A stretch of 64,000 nucleotides of DNA, from positions 1 through 64,000 of the forward strand of contig JAQVKM010000002.1 in NCBI GenBank assembly GCA_028694645.1, written 5' to 3'. The translations under genes and the position numbers were made by a program. This stretch comes from Bacilli bacterium (lineage in GTDB: Bacteria; Bacillota_I; Bacilli_A; RF39; UBA660). The notes under the pieces were generated by a model. That model was not told where the DNA came from and made no database searches. It saw only the letters and a program-made list of their open reading frames with translations. This document shows positions 40,898-50,874 of the stretch, in pieces (positions within the stretch are counted from its first letter, which is position 1; each line of letters begins with the position of its first letter).

Positions 40898-41881
40898 TTA
40901 ATAATAATCGTCTTGTCCTTTAATTTCATCAATTGTAACTACAGGAAGAATAATTCCAAATTCTTCTGTATATTTAGCAAATTTAATTCTGAAAGCATCT
41001 AATTCTTTGACTATACTATCTGGATATATTCTCTTACTCGTTTTAATTGCATTATAAACATCCAATATATCAACTTCATTTCTATTTGAAAACAAAGCTT
41101 GTGAAAAAGAAGCTGTTAAAACAGAAAAAGCAATGTCTGGATACATAGCCGATAATCCATATACTCTTTTAAATTCAGAAGTAGCACTAACGATAGATTC
41201 TATTAACATTTTATTAATAAATTCATTATATTTAAATTTACAATTTGTTTGTTTTTCTATTTTTGGTAATGATTCCATTAATATTTTAACTGTTACCTCT
41301 TCACTAGGTTCTAAAACTTCAATTCGTTCAAATCTTCTTAAAAAAGCACGATCTCTAATTATATAAGTGTCATACTCTTCAGTTGTTGTAGCTCCAATAG
41401 CTTTAATATCTCCACGATCAAGTCCTGGTTTTAATATGTTGGCCAAATCCATTGGTCCATCATTTTTTCCACCAATTAAAGTATGAATTTCATCTATGAA
41501 AACAATTGTTTTTTCCAGTTGTTTTAATTCATTAACAAATAATTGAATTAACATTTCTTCACGACCATTAATCATTATTTTACCAACTAAAGAAGTGGAA
41601 TTAATTTTAATTATATGATAATTTTTCAAAGCATCTGGAATTTCATTTCTTTGTATTAAATATGCAAGCCCTTCTACAATAGCGGTCTTTCCAATTCCTG
41701 CTTTACCAACTAATAGCCCCGATTTTTCGGGTGTTAATAAAACCATTATTAATCTTTTTATTTCTTGTTCTCTAGCTATTGCTGGATTTGTTATATATTG
41801 TTTTTTAGTTAAGTCTTCACCATATTTTTCAATAACACTAAATTTAACTTCAAAATTCATTATTTCCTTGTTTTCTTCCAT
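40898..41881 (-). CDS. Single-AAA-domain Clp-like ATPase
   Basis: Walker A GLLVGKAGIGKTAIVEG, Walker B TIVFIDEIHTLIGG, IGATTTEEYDTYI, RAFLRRFERIEV; no Clp N-domain or second NBD. Start set at MEENKE. Confidence 0.85.
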   Translation of the reverse strand: MEENKEIMNFEVKFSVIEKYGEDLTKKQYITNPAIAREQEIKRLIMVLLTPEKSGLLVGKAGIGKTAIVEGLAYLIQRNEIPDALKNYHIIKINSTSLVGKIMINGREEMLIQLFVNELKQLEKTIVFIDEIHTLIGGKNDGPMDLANILKPGLDRGDIKAIGATTTEEYDTYIIRDRAFLRRFERIEVLEPSEEVTVKILMESLPKIEKQTNCKFKYNEFINKMLIESIVSATSEFKRVYGLSAMYPDIAFSVLTASFSQALFSNRNEVDILDVYNAIKTSKRIYPDSIVKELDAFRIKFAKYTEEFGIILPVVTIDEIKGQDDYY

Positions 41882-41882
41882 T

Positions 41883-42296
41883 TTAGCCCTCCTCAATATA
41901 ATTAGCATCAACTAAAAATTTAATTAAATCCTCTTTATCTTTGTCCCCAACTAATTTAGATACTTTTTTACCTTCTTTGAAATAAACCGTAGTTGGTGTA
42001 CCAGCTACAAATGTTTTGTTTTCTACTTTAGCATATTCTTCATCTGTTAAATCAATTAAATTTAGCGCATATATTGTTAAATCATAATTTGAAATAACTT
42101 CATTTAACTTTGGTTCAAAAGCCTCACAATGTGTACATCCTGTTTGATATAAAAATATAATAAAGGTTTCATTATTGTTTACTTTTTCCATAAAATCTTC
42201 ATATGATATATCTTCATATTGCGCTTTTGTATAATCTGTATTAGTACATGCTGTTAAAATAAAACAGCTCAATATTATTAATATTATTTTTTTCAT
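41883..42296 (-). CDS. Thioredoxin-family lipoprotein
   Basis: Lipobox ILTAC; LYQTGCTHCEAFEP; cis-Pro GTPTTVYFKEGKKV. Confidence 0.85.
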   Translation of the reverse strand: MKKIILIILSCFILTACTNTDYTKAQYEDISYEDFMEKVNNNETFIIFLYQTGCTHCEAFEPKLNEVISNYDLTIYALNLIDLTDEEYAKVENKTFVAGTPTTVYFKEGKKVSKLVGDKDKEDLIKFLVDANYIEEG

Positions 42297-42355
42297 TTCT
42301 ACCACCTTTTATATTATATAATAAATAAAAAAGAAAAAAAAGATTTTTCATCTTT

Positions 42356-42805
42356 TTATCTGTTAATTTTAAATAATTGATCTTCTTTTAAATAAATATC
42401 TTGATTTTCTTTAACTAATTGTTCAATAGTGATATCAAGATTATTTAACACATCATTTAATGTATCTCCCATATTAGTCACATACATTCTTTTTTTATTA
42501 GGAATTTTAATTACCTGATCTGGATATATATAATCATCTTTATTTAATCCATTTATTTTATATAATGTATCTAAATCTGTATCATATTTTTTACTAATTG
42601 AGTATATTGAATCACCTTTTTTTACAGTATAATTTAAATATTCATCATTAACTAAATTATCTGGTACAATTATAAAACTACCTGGTTTTAATATCATATC
42701 ATCTGATATCCCATTAATTTTTTTTAATTCATCAATATCTGTATTAAATAAAACTGCAATATAATCCAATGTTTCATTAGACCCTACTTGATATATTTTA
42801 TACAT
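42356..42805 (-). CDS. LysM repeat protein
   Basis: YQVGSNETLDYIAVLFNTDIDELKKINGI...PGSFIIVP and YTVKKGDSIYSISKKYDTDLDTLYKINGL...PDQVIKIP. Confidence 0.9.
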   Translation of the reverse strand: MYKIYQVGSNETLDYIAVLFNTDIDELKKINGISDDMILKPGSFIIVPDNLVNDEYLNYTVKKGDSIYSISKKYDTDLDTLYKINGLNKDDYIYPDQVIKIPNKKRMYVTNMGDTLNDVLNNLDITIEQLVKENQDIYLKEDQLFKINR

Positions 42806-42849
42806 AATAACACCTCAATATAACATATGAAAAAATAAGAAACGCGTTC

Positions 42850-44130
42850 TTATTTTATATATACATTAAATTTTATTGTTTTATTAAATTCTAATTCATT
42901 ATTACTTAATATAGTTTTTATACCTTCTAAATCACTATATCTTTTAATATTTTTACCTTCTTTAAAATAAACATAATCTTTAATATAAACAGCATCTAAT
43001 ATATTATCTGTTGTATATAAATATGTCATACTTACTGGGTTTTGAATAGTGCTACGATAAACATTATATTTGTCACCTGTTTTAATATAAATGTAATAAT
43101 AACCTGATTTAGATATTCCTGATTTATCAACTCTTGCATAGTTATTATTATTCCATATGTTATTTGTTGTATATTGATTAAATGTTATATCACTATTTTT
43201 AGCTTCATACGCATTAATTGTCTCAAAGTTACCATTGATATAACGTAATATACCTATATCGGCATTTCCTACTTCAATTATTGTTTTAGCTTTAATATCT
43301 AATTCATATTGTTTCAAAGTATTTCTATCAAATATGTATACATTATTATCAATAACGCCTTGTACATATGAATCCATACTTATATCATAATCATATGATA
43401 TTTTTGATTTAACATTTGTTATTATATCAATTACTGTAAATTCATTAAATTTATATTCTTTTGTGTAATCTGCAACAACATAATAATTCAATACAAAAGC
43501 TGATATTGATTTAACATAAACATCATTTTCAAATATTGAGTTATCATATATTTTTTGAGAATTTCTATTATTAATAGTATAAATGCCTTTATAATTTTCT
43601 AATGATAAAAAATGATTATTTAAAACATTATCATATAAAATTATTGAATCCTTTGTTGTAGCTATTCCAAGATCATTATCATAAGATGATGAGCTATAAC
43701 CTATTTCTGATAATGAAGATACAAAAGAATCAAGAGAGGCGTTTTTATTTTTAATATCATGATATAAATAGTATTCGCCACCTACTTTACACATTACATC
43801 ACTCAATATTTTATTACCAGTATATATTGGCAATATACATAAATGTGTATCATCACCATAATATTTTACATCTTTTATAATCCGATTTTGCATATTAAAA
43901 TTTTCAAACACTTCATAATCAAAAGAAACATCATTAACGGTAATATTGAAATAATAATTATTTGTTTCATTCTCTACATTTGTTGTAAAAACTTCTTTAA
44001 TTGAAAAAGTGTTATTGTTACTTTTTATTTGATAATTAACAGTACTACCCTTTTCAATAAATTTAAAAGCAAATTGGATTACTAAGTAAATTAAAAACAT
44101 TACAAAAAGCAATTTTAAGACTCTATTCAT
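42850..44130 (-). CDS. Hypothetical membrane-anchored extracellular protein
   Basis: N-terminal TM then Tyr/Asn-rich beta-type sequence. Confidence 0.6.
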   Translation of the reverse strand: MNRVLKLLFVMFLIYLVIQFAFKFIEKGSTVNYQIKSNNNTFSIKEVFTTNVENETNNYYFNITVNDVSFDYEVFENFNMQNRIIKDVKYYGDDTHLCILPIYTGNKILSDVMCKVGGEYYLYHDIKNKNASLDSFVSSLSEIGYSSSSYDNDLGIATTKDSIILYDNVLNNHFLSLENYKGIYTINNRNSQKIYDNSIFENDVYVKSISAFVLNYYVVADYTKEYKFNEFTVIDIITNVKSKISYDYDISMDSYVQGVIDNNVYIFDRNTLKQYELDIKAKTIIEVGNADIGILRYINGNFETINAYEAKNSDITFNQYTTNNIWNNNNYARVDKSGISKSGYYYIYIKTGDKYNVYRSTIQNPVSMTYLYTTDNILDAVYIKDYVYFKEGKNIKRYSDLEGIKTILSNNELEFNKTIKFNVYIK

Positions 44131-44161
44131 ATTATCACCTACAATAATGATAACATATTTT

Positions 44162-45406
44162 TTATTTTTTATCTATAATTGTTTTTAAATATATTGCTTG
44201 TAAAAATTCATGAGGAAATAATATTACTAATTTATTTAATTTTTTTTCTTCATTGTTTTTTATACAATCATATATATATTTAATAGTAAATTTGTTACTA
44301 AATAAATTTTTAATATCTTTTTCTTCAATTAATTTATTTTTTTTTGAATCGCTGTTTATTAATAATAATTTACTTTTAAGTAATTTATTATATTGATTTA
44401 TTCTATATATTTTAGATTCATCTAAATTAAAAGACAAACCTATTTGCTCTATCATCTTATTCAATTCTTTTTTTATTACTTCATCATTAGAACTTAATAG
44501 TATTTTTTTATAAGAAGGTATCAACAATAACTTCTTATATAATTTACTATTTTGTAATACTAAATTGATATTTTCAATATAATAATCTTTATACTTCTTA
44601 TAATTTTTATTTAATTGATTGTTTCTAAATGTATACAAATTACCTTCAAAAAAATTAAATTCTTTCATTGTATCATTATAACCAAATTTAATTGCCTTTC
44701 TTGAAAAACTAGATTGAAAAACTAAAAACGACCCAATTTTATTTCTTGGTGAAATATATTTTATTTTAATATTTTCATCAATTATTTTTTTCTTTATACC
44801 TAACTCTCTTAAATCAACAGCTATTATCTCTGTTGCTCCCATTTTAATAGCTAAATTAATTGGCAAGTTATCATATATACCCCCATCTATATATTTTTGT
44901 TCATCTATTTTCTTCATTTTAAAAGCGGGAAAACAAGAGGAAGAAGCTAATAAATATGCGTGGAGTTTTTCACGTGGTATTTTATTCTTTGTAAGAATTA
45001 GTGGTTTTAATGTTTTAACATTAAAAGTCACTATTCCCATATCTATTTTTGAAGCATATATTTTTTTTAAATCAACATTATTAATTATTGTTTTTTCTAA
45101 ATTATTTACATTCATTCCACCTTTTATTATGTTTTTAAAATATGAAAATATAATAATCTTTTTACCTTCTTGTGTATTATAATCTTCTTTTATTTCTTCA
45201 TCAAAAATCATGTTAGAATTTAGATTATACCAAAGTTTAAGCCCTTTATGAAATGTATTTTGCGTCATAATAGCTGCATTCAAAGCTCCAACAGATGTTC
45301 CTGTTACAATGTCATAATGTATTTTTAATTTTTTAAGAGCTTTCCAAACACCAATTTGATAAGCTCCTTTTGATCCCCCACCAGATAAAACAATAGCTCT
45401 TTTCAT
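44162..45406 (-). CDS. Patatin-like phospholipase
   Basis: VLSGGGSKGAYQIGVW, GTSVGALNAA, YIDGGIYDNLPI. Start set at MKRAIV. Confidence 0.92.
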   Translation of the reverse strand: MKRAIVLSGGGSKGAYQIGVWKALKKLKIHYDIVTGTSVGALNAAIMTQNTFHKGLKLWYNLNSNMIFDEEIKEDYNTQEGKKIIIFSYFKNIIKGGMNVNNLEKTIINNVDLKKIYASKIDMGIVTFNVKTLKPLILTKNKIPREKLHAYLLASSSCFPAFKMKKIDEQKYIDGGIYDNLPINLAIKMGATEIIAVDLRELGIKKKIIDENIKIKYISPRNKIGSFLVFQSSFSRKAIKFGYNDTMKEFNFFEGNLYTFRNNQLNKNYKKYKDYYIENINLVLQNSKLYKKLLLIPSYKKILLSSNDEVIKKELNKMIEQIGLSFNLDESKIYRINQYNKLLKSKLLLINSDSKKNKLIEEKDIKNLFSNKFTIKYIYDCIKNNEEKKLNKLVILFPHEFLQAIYLKTIIDKK

Positions 45407-45532
45407 ATATTCACCTTCTAACATAATTATACACTTGTTTAGTAATTTTGAACAATTTAATTACTATATAGGTTATTTATTCACATCACTTTCATATTTT
45501 TGAATATGTTATATTGAATAATAAAAGAAGGG

Positions 45533-45961
45533 GTGGATTATATGTGTAATAATAATGATGGCAGTTGCATAGCTGAAGTCTTAACTGTAATATGTATTTT
45601 ACAACAAAATGCTAATTCATGTGATAGTTGTTTGGATACTTGTGATAGAGGATTTCTAGGTTGTAATACTTCATGTATGACATACAACACAAGACCAATA
45701 ATGATATATACTTGTTGCGGTAATGGTGTTCCATTTTCTATGCCAATAAGTAAAGATCCTGATGAACAAACAAAATCATCAATATTTAGAGTTGAAAAAA
45801 TAGATGGAAATTGTGCTACTTTCAGAGTTTTAGCTAGAAACGAAGACACAAGTGAATTGATATGTTCGCCATACGTTGCAACTAATTCATTTTTTACAAT
45901 GAACTTAAGTTGTATATGTGCAATAAGATGTTTAAATGATTGTTTTGTAGAATGTATTTAA
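45533..45961 (+). CDS. CotY/CotZ-like cysteine-rich spore coat protein
   Basis: 17 Cys in 142 aa; AEVLTVICILQQNA...CDSCLDTCDRGFLGC...TRPIMIYTCCGNGVPF...SSIFRVEKIDGNCATFRVL. Confidence 0.85.
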   Translation: MDYMCNNNDGSCIAEVLTVICILQQNANSCDSCLDTCDRGFLGCNTSCMTYNTRPIMIYTCCGNGVPFSMPISKDPDEQTKSSIFRVEKIDGNCATFRVLARNEDTSELICSPYVATNSFFTMNLSCICAIRCLNDCFVECI

Positions 45962-45979
45962 AAACGAGGTAACTCGTTT

Positions 45980-46300
45980 TTAATTTTCATATTCAATATC
46001 TATAATATCGTTTTTTGAAATAAGTTCATTATCAATTGTTATTAAACTATTATTATTTTGACCTATAATTTTTCTACTTATTTTTTTATCTTTTAAAGTT
46101 ATTATGACACTCGCTTTATAAACATATTTTGGAGAATTAAAAATATCTTTAATTTTCTGATTTATATTTTTACTTTTATATCTTGTATCACTATTTTTTT
46201 CTGTTTGTTCTTTTTCATTTTTTGTTACTGATATCTTAGTATTATTTGATAATTCTTTATCTATTTTATTAGCATAAATACTTGGAAGTTTTTTTCCCAT
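45980..46300 (-). CDS. Hypothetical protein
   Basis: ORF 106 aa adjacent to the coat gene. Confidence 0.5.
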   Translation of the reverse strand: MGKKLPSIYANKIDKELSNNTKISVTKNEKEQTEKNSDTRYKSKNINQKIKDIFNSPKYVYKASVIITLKDKKISRKIIGQNNNSLITIDNELISKNDIIDIEYEN

Positions 46301-46341
46301 AAATTCACCTCATTAAATAATATGTTTGATTATCATTATAA

Positions 46342-47136
46342 TTACATATTATCTAATTTTTTTGCAATAAAAAAACCTAATAAAATTAAAAATAATGTTA
46401 TTACAAAATTATTTCGATTAAGATATGTTACAACACTTTTAAGTAACATCAAAATTGAGTATGATGATAATAGCAAAATAATTTGATAAAATAAATTTTT
46501 ATGATTATCTAGCATTTTTGATATTAAAGATGAAATTATAAAAACTCCTAAAACAACTCCTAAAAAAAAGAATGATAAATTAATAATTTCAAAATTAATA
46601 TACATATTTAATATAAAATTATAGCTATCAATCATCATAAATATTGCTGTTCCAGATATTCCAGGAACAATCATAGTAATTGCGTCAATAAATCCTAATA
46701 TAGTAATATATATATACTTAAAAAAAGGAATATTTAATATAAAATTAAGCGATACATTAATATCTTTTATAATAAAAGATATTAATAATAGTATAATAAT
46801 TACACAAAATATTGAGTTTTTGGATTTAATTTTCTTAACTATATTTGGGATAATACCTATTATTAATCCTATTATAATTGCCATTGTATATAAATAATTA
46901 TTTTTTAAAAAATAATCAATCAATTTACTAAACAAAACCATAGCTAATAAGATTCCAATTGATATTTTAAAAAGAAAGGTAAAATTTTTTTTAAAATTAC
47001 TAAACAAATTATTAACTGATATAATCATTTGTTCATATAAACCTAATGAAATTGCTATTAAACTTCCACTTACACCCGGAATTATTTTTCCTATACCAAT
47101 AATAAATCCTTTTATTATAATGATTATACTATTCAT
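46342..47136 (-). CDS. DUF368 family membrane protein
   Basis: KGFIIGIGKIIPGVSGSLIAISLGLYE; IDAITMIVPGISGTAIFMMIDSYNFIL. Confidence 0.88.
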   Translation of the reverse strand: MNSIIIIIKGFIIGIGKIIPGVSGSLIAISLGLYEQMIISVNNLFSNFKKNFTFLFKISIGILLAMVLFSKLIDYFLKNNYLYTMAIIIGLIIGIIPNIVKKIKSKNSIFCVIIILLLISFIIKDINVSLNFILNIPFFKYIYITILGFIDAITMIVPGISGTAIFMMIDSYNFILNMYINFEIINLSFFFLGVVLGVFIISSLISKMLDNHKNLFYQIILLLSSYSILMLLKSVVTYLNRNNFVITLFLILLGFFIAKKLDNM

Positions 47137-47228
47137 TTAATCACCTATTAATATTATTCAAATGTCATTATTTTATTGTATATTTATATTTTTTTTGATA
47201 TAATTTATTTAGTTTGGAGGGTTATTTA

Positions 47229-48329
47229 ATGGACTTTAAAAAAATAGGTAAAAATGTATATGTTTATTTTGGAGTAGGCTTTGGAGTTATGCTTTTCTTT
47301 ATTATTATAATATTAATACTTAGTGTTATGTTTGGAGGAAAGGTTTCAATTGAAGTTGCCAAAAAGAAAATACAAAACGCAGCTATAGTATATTATAAAA
47401 ACAATCAAGATGAATTACCAATTGTTGGAGAAAGTACTTTCATAACAATGGATAAATTAGTAGAAAAAAAATTAATTAAAAGTTTTGATAATTTATTAAA
47501 AAATCAAAATACATCTTGTGAGGCAAAAGTAACTGTTGAAAACAATAATGGATTTTATTTATATTCTACTGACTTAAATTGCGAAGATGATTATCAAACA
47601 ACATATTTGTATGAAAAAGTAAAATCAGATAATTTAATAACTACTGATAGTGATGGATTATACGAAATTAATAATTCTTTAGTATTCAGGGGAGAAGATC
47701 TTAATAATTATGTTTCTTTTGCTAATAAAATTTGGAGAATTATTAAAATAAACACTGATAACTCTATCAGATTAATTGAAGTAACTAGTGAGGAAAGTTT
47801 TGTATGGGATGATCGTTATAATAATGAGGTTGAGTCTAATACTGGAATTAATGATTATCGCGTTAGCAGAATAAAAGATACTCTTGAAACTTTATACAAT
47901 GATGAAAATAAATTTACAGAAGCTGACAAAGCATTCATTGTTGCGCAAGATATTTGTTTAGGTAAACAAGCAGAAAACAGTTCTATTCTTGATGGTTCAG
48001 TTGAATGTTCTGATGTTTTAGAAAATCAATATATATCAATGTTAGAAGTTTATGAATATGCTTTAGCTAGTATTGATAATAACTGTAACAGTTTAGATGA
48101 TAGAGAGTGTTCTAATTATAATTACATATCAGCATTTGATAAATCATTTTGGACAATCACTGCAAGTTCTGAAATAAGTGATAGAGCTTTTAAAATATCA
48201 ACTTATCCTGACTTAATAAGAACTGCTAATGCAACAGCTATTAATTTAGTAATTCATATTTCAAGTAATGCCATATATTTAGATGGTGATGGATCTTTTG
48301 ATAAACCATATACAATAAAAAATGACTAA
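47229..48329 (+). CDS. Type II membrane protein with extracellular module homologous to the gpmI-fusion C-terminus
   Basis: TM GFGVMLFFIIIILILSVMF; DGLYEINNSLVFRGEDLNNYVSFANKIWRIIKINTDNSIRLI; terminal GDGSFDKPYTIKND. Confidence 0.7.
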   Translation: MDFKKIGKNVYVYFGVGFGVMLFFIIIILILSVMFGGKVSIEVAKKKIQNAAIVYYKNNQDELPIVGESTFITMDKLVEKKLIKSFDNLLKNQNTSCEAKVTVENNNGFYLYSTDLNCEDDYQTTYLYEKVKSDNLITTDSDGLYEINNSLVFRGEDLNNYVSFANKIWRIIKINTDNSIRLIEVTSEESFVWDDRYNNEVESNTGINDYRVSRIKDTLETLYNDENKFTEADKAFIVAQDICLGKQAENSSILDGSVECSDVLENQYISMLEVYEYALASIDNNCNSLDDRECSNYNYISAFDKSFWTITASSEISDRAFKISTYPDLIRTANATAINLVIHISSNAIYLDGDGSFDKPYTIKND

Positions 48330-48330
48330 G

Positions 48331-50343
48331 TCATTTTTTTATTTTATCTTTTATAATAATTAAAATTAACAAAACAATTATTATTAATAACCATATTATA
48401 TTATGACAGTAACACTTATTATTTTTACATGTTGTTTTTTCATTTAATAATTTGTTATTTTCATTTTTAATAATTTTACTATATTCATTATCATCTATAT
48501 AATTTAAATTAGAATCATCATTTTCTTTTATTAATCTTGATGAAAAATTATTTTCATATTCATCTATTTCTTGATTGAAATCATTATTTTCATTTTTTAA
48601 ATTATTTTGATATACATTGATATCATTCACTTCGTCTTCAAAAATTTTTTCTTTTTCTTGTTTAATTATATTCAATTCAAGATTTTGATGTTCATATTTG
48701 AAATAATAATTTGTAAATTTATTTTCATCATCAAACTGTGTTAATTCTTTTATATAATAAGAACCTAGCGGAATTTGAACTTCTGTTATTTCATTACTAA
48801 TTAATTTATAAATTAACTGATTATTTTTATAAACTAAAATGTCATTTAAATATATATCAGATGCAGCATATAAACCATATTCAATATTATCATAATTTTG
48901 ATTTTGACACGAGTCATTTAAATATATCTGTTTTTGAACATTAATTTTAATAGTACTTCTTTCTAAGTTTTTTTCAACAATAATGTTTTTAATAATTTCT
49001 TTTGTATATTTATCTATATAATTAATCAAAAAATTTGTAACTTCTTTTTCATCGTTAGTTATATAATAATTACCAACGGGTAATGTAGTAGTGAATTGAC
49101 CATTTTCATTAGTACTAATTGATTTTACAAATTGATTCTTTAAATATAATAAATTATAATTATTATCATATAAATTATCAGCAGCATAAATATAATAATT
49201 TTTATTATCATTTGGTACAATTAAATTATTATATTTGATTTTTTCTTGGTAATTTAATATTCCATATGGAATATCTAAATAATTAAATATTTCATAATAA
49301 TTATTATCTAATTCATTATCTTCTTTTATTTGGAAAACTGTATTGCTATCACTATATACATAGTTATTTGGTATATCTAAATTAAATATTTCATATGTTC
49401 CTTCACTCAGTTTAAAGTCAGATATAAATTCTCCTTTTTCATCTGTTTTAAATATATCATTTTCATTTATTTTGACAAATTGACTTGTATTTAAATTATA
49501 TATTTTAAAAGTTAATTTATCATTTATTAATTTTGAATTAGACATCGTTGTAATTTTTATTTTACTATTATATTCATTTGGTATTATACTTAAATTTTCT
49601 TCAACTATTTCATCAATAGCAAATGTAGCTAATGCTTGATAAGTTGAGCTTTCTTTATATCCATTTGTAGAAACACCACTTTTTATTCTTTTTACAAATT
49701 TAATATCTGCATTATTTAAATCAAGAATTTTGATATATAATTTGTTTTTTTCTTTCCATATTTCATTTTTACTATTATTAATAATTTCATAATTTCCTAA
49801 AACATTATTTACATCAGTTAATTCAATAATATCATTAATGTCTGGATTTATTTCTTTAACATTAAAATTTGGTTTTATTCTTGCTTCCTCTATTTTTTTT
49901 GATATCTCATTTTTATATCCATCTATTATTATTCTACTACTAGCTGAAGAAGAAGTTGTAGTCCAATAAACTCTTATTAAAGCTGGATTTTTTCTCCAAA
50001 TTAATTCTTGTGTTGCCATATAATAGTATATATTATTATTTATTTCATTATAACCATATGCTGAAGCTAATTTATAATAGTCTAACAACAATGGATCAAT
50101 ATTTAAAACCAAATTATCTTCTTTATAATTAGACCCAATTATTTTGAAGGGTTCTAAACAATATGCTATTTTATTATTTAAATAAATATATCCTAATTTA
50201 CCATTATAAATATGTAATGATGATTCTCTATTGCTATATATTCCTTCTTGATAATCAATTCTTAAATTAACATCTGAGGCTAAAACATCTTTTGATATAA
50301 ATATAATAATAAAAATAACTAAACTACATATAATTTTTTTCAT
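48331..50343 (-). CDS. Thioester-domain adhesin-like surface protein with SpaA-like repeats and C-terminal TM
   Basis: Signal peptide; AYCLEPF and YMATQELIW (Cys/Gln thioester pair pattern); SpaA-type GQFTTTLPVGNYYI and IEYGLYAAS...IPLGSYYIKEL; C-terminal IIWLLIIIVLLILIIIKDKIKK. Confidence 0.75.
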   Translation of the reverse strand: MKKIICSLVIFIIIFISKDVLASDVNLRIDYQEGIYSNRESSLHIYNGKLGYIYLNNKIAYCLEPFKIIGSNYKEDNLVLNIDPLLLDYYKLASAYGYNEINNNIYYYMATQELIWRKNPALIRVYWTTTSSSASSRIIIDGYKNEISKKIEEARIKPNFNVKEINPDINDIIELTDVNNVLGNYEIINNSKNEIWKEKNKLYIKILDLNNADIKFVKRIKSGVSTNGYKESSTYQALATFAIDEIVEENLSIIPNEYNSKIKITTMSNSKLINDKLTFKIYNLNTSQFVKINENDIFKTDEKGEFISDFKLSEGTYEIFNLDIPNNYVYSDSNTVFQIKEDNELDNNYYEIFNYLDIPYGILNYQEKIKYNNLIVPNDNKNYYIYAADNLYDNNYNLLYLKNQFVKSISTNENGQFTTTLPVGNYYITNDEKEVTNFLINYIDKYTKEIIKNIIVEKNLERSTIKINVQKQIYLNDSCQNQNYDNIEYGLYAASDIYLNDILVYKNNQLIYKLISNEITEVQIPLGSYYIKELTQFDDENKFTNYYFKYEHQNLELNIIKQEKEKIFEDEVNDINVYQNNLKNENNDFNQEIDEYENNFSSRLIKENDDSNLNYIDDNEYSKIIKNENNKLLNEKTTCKNNKCYCHNIIWLLIIIVLLILIIIKDKIKK

Positions 50344-50404
50344 TTTTTCCTCCTTTAAAAATTATAGTCGTTACTATATCCTGTTTAAAAATATATATCA
50401 AATG

Positions 50405-50500
50405 ACTAATTATTAATTTCATAACTATATTTTCCACAGTAATAATTAATAATAACTACAAAATTAAAATTTATCCTGTGGAAAAAACCTAATTATTAAG
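50405..50500. repeat. Nested inverted and direct repeats in intergenic region
   Basis: ttttccacag (50430-50439) / ctgtggaaaa (50476-50485) inverted; ctaattattaa at 50406 and 50489 direct. Confidence 0.8.
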
Positions 50501-50543
50501 TTTATAAATAATAAAAAAAAATAAACTTGTTGATAAGTTTATT

Positions 50544-50873
50544 TTATATTACTTTTTCCAAATAGATTTTTTCATCAAATCCACCCTTTTTATCATGTTT
50601 TAAATTCATTTCATCAATTATATTTTCCATACTATTATTACTTAAGATATTAATGTATTTGATAACTTCAAATACATCTGCCGATTCTTCTAAAATACTT
50701 AAATCATTTTCTAATTCAATAGCTTCTAATAGCTCATTCATCTCTTCTTTTAATTTTTTAATTAATTCTATTTTATATTCATCATTATCCAGTTTTCTTA
50801 TAACCGGTATTTCATTATTTAATTTAATTTTATCAATAATTTTATCTCTAACTAATTTATTATAAATAATCAT
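50544..50873 (-). CDS. MazG-like / phosphoribosyl-ATP pyrophosphohydrolase-like protein
   Basis: YNKLVRDKIIDKI...KLKEEMNELLEAIE...EESADVFEVIKYI. Confidence 0.88.
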   Translation of the reverse strand: MIIYNKLVRDKIIDKIKLNNEIPVIRKLDNDEYKIELIKKLKEEMNELLEAIELENDLSILEESADVFEVIKYINILSNNSMENIIDEMNLKHDKKGGFDEKIYLEKVI

Positions 50874-50874
50874 A

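Noticed and set aside
50430-50485. Candidate replication origin from DnaA-box-like TTTTCCACA/TGTGGAAAA
   Set aside because: Only two imperfect boxes, no dnaA/dnaN nearby; kept only as a repeat observation
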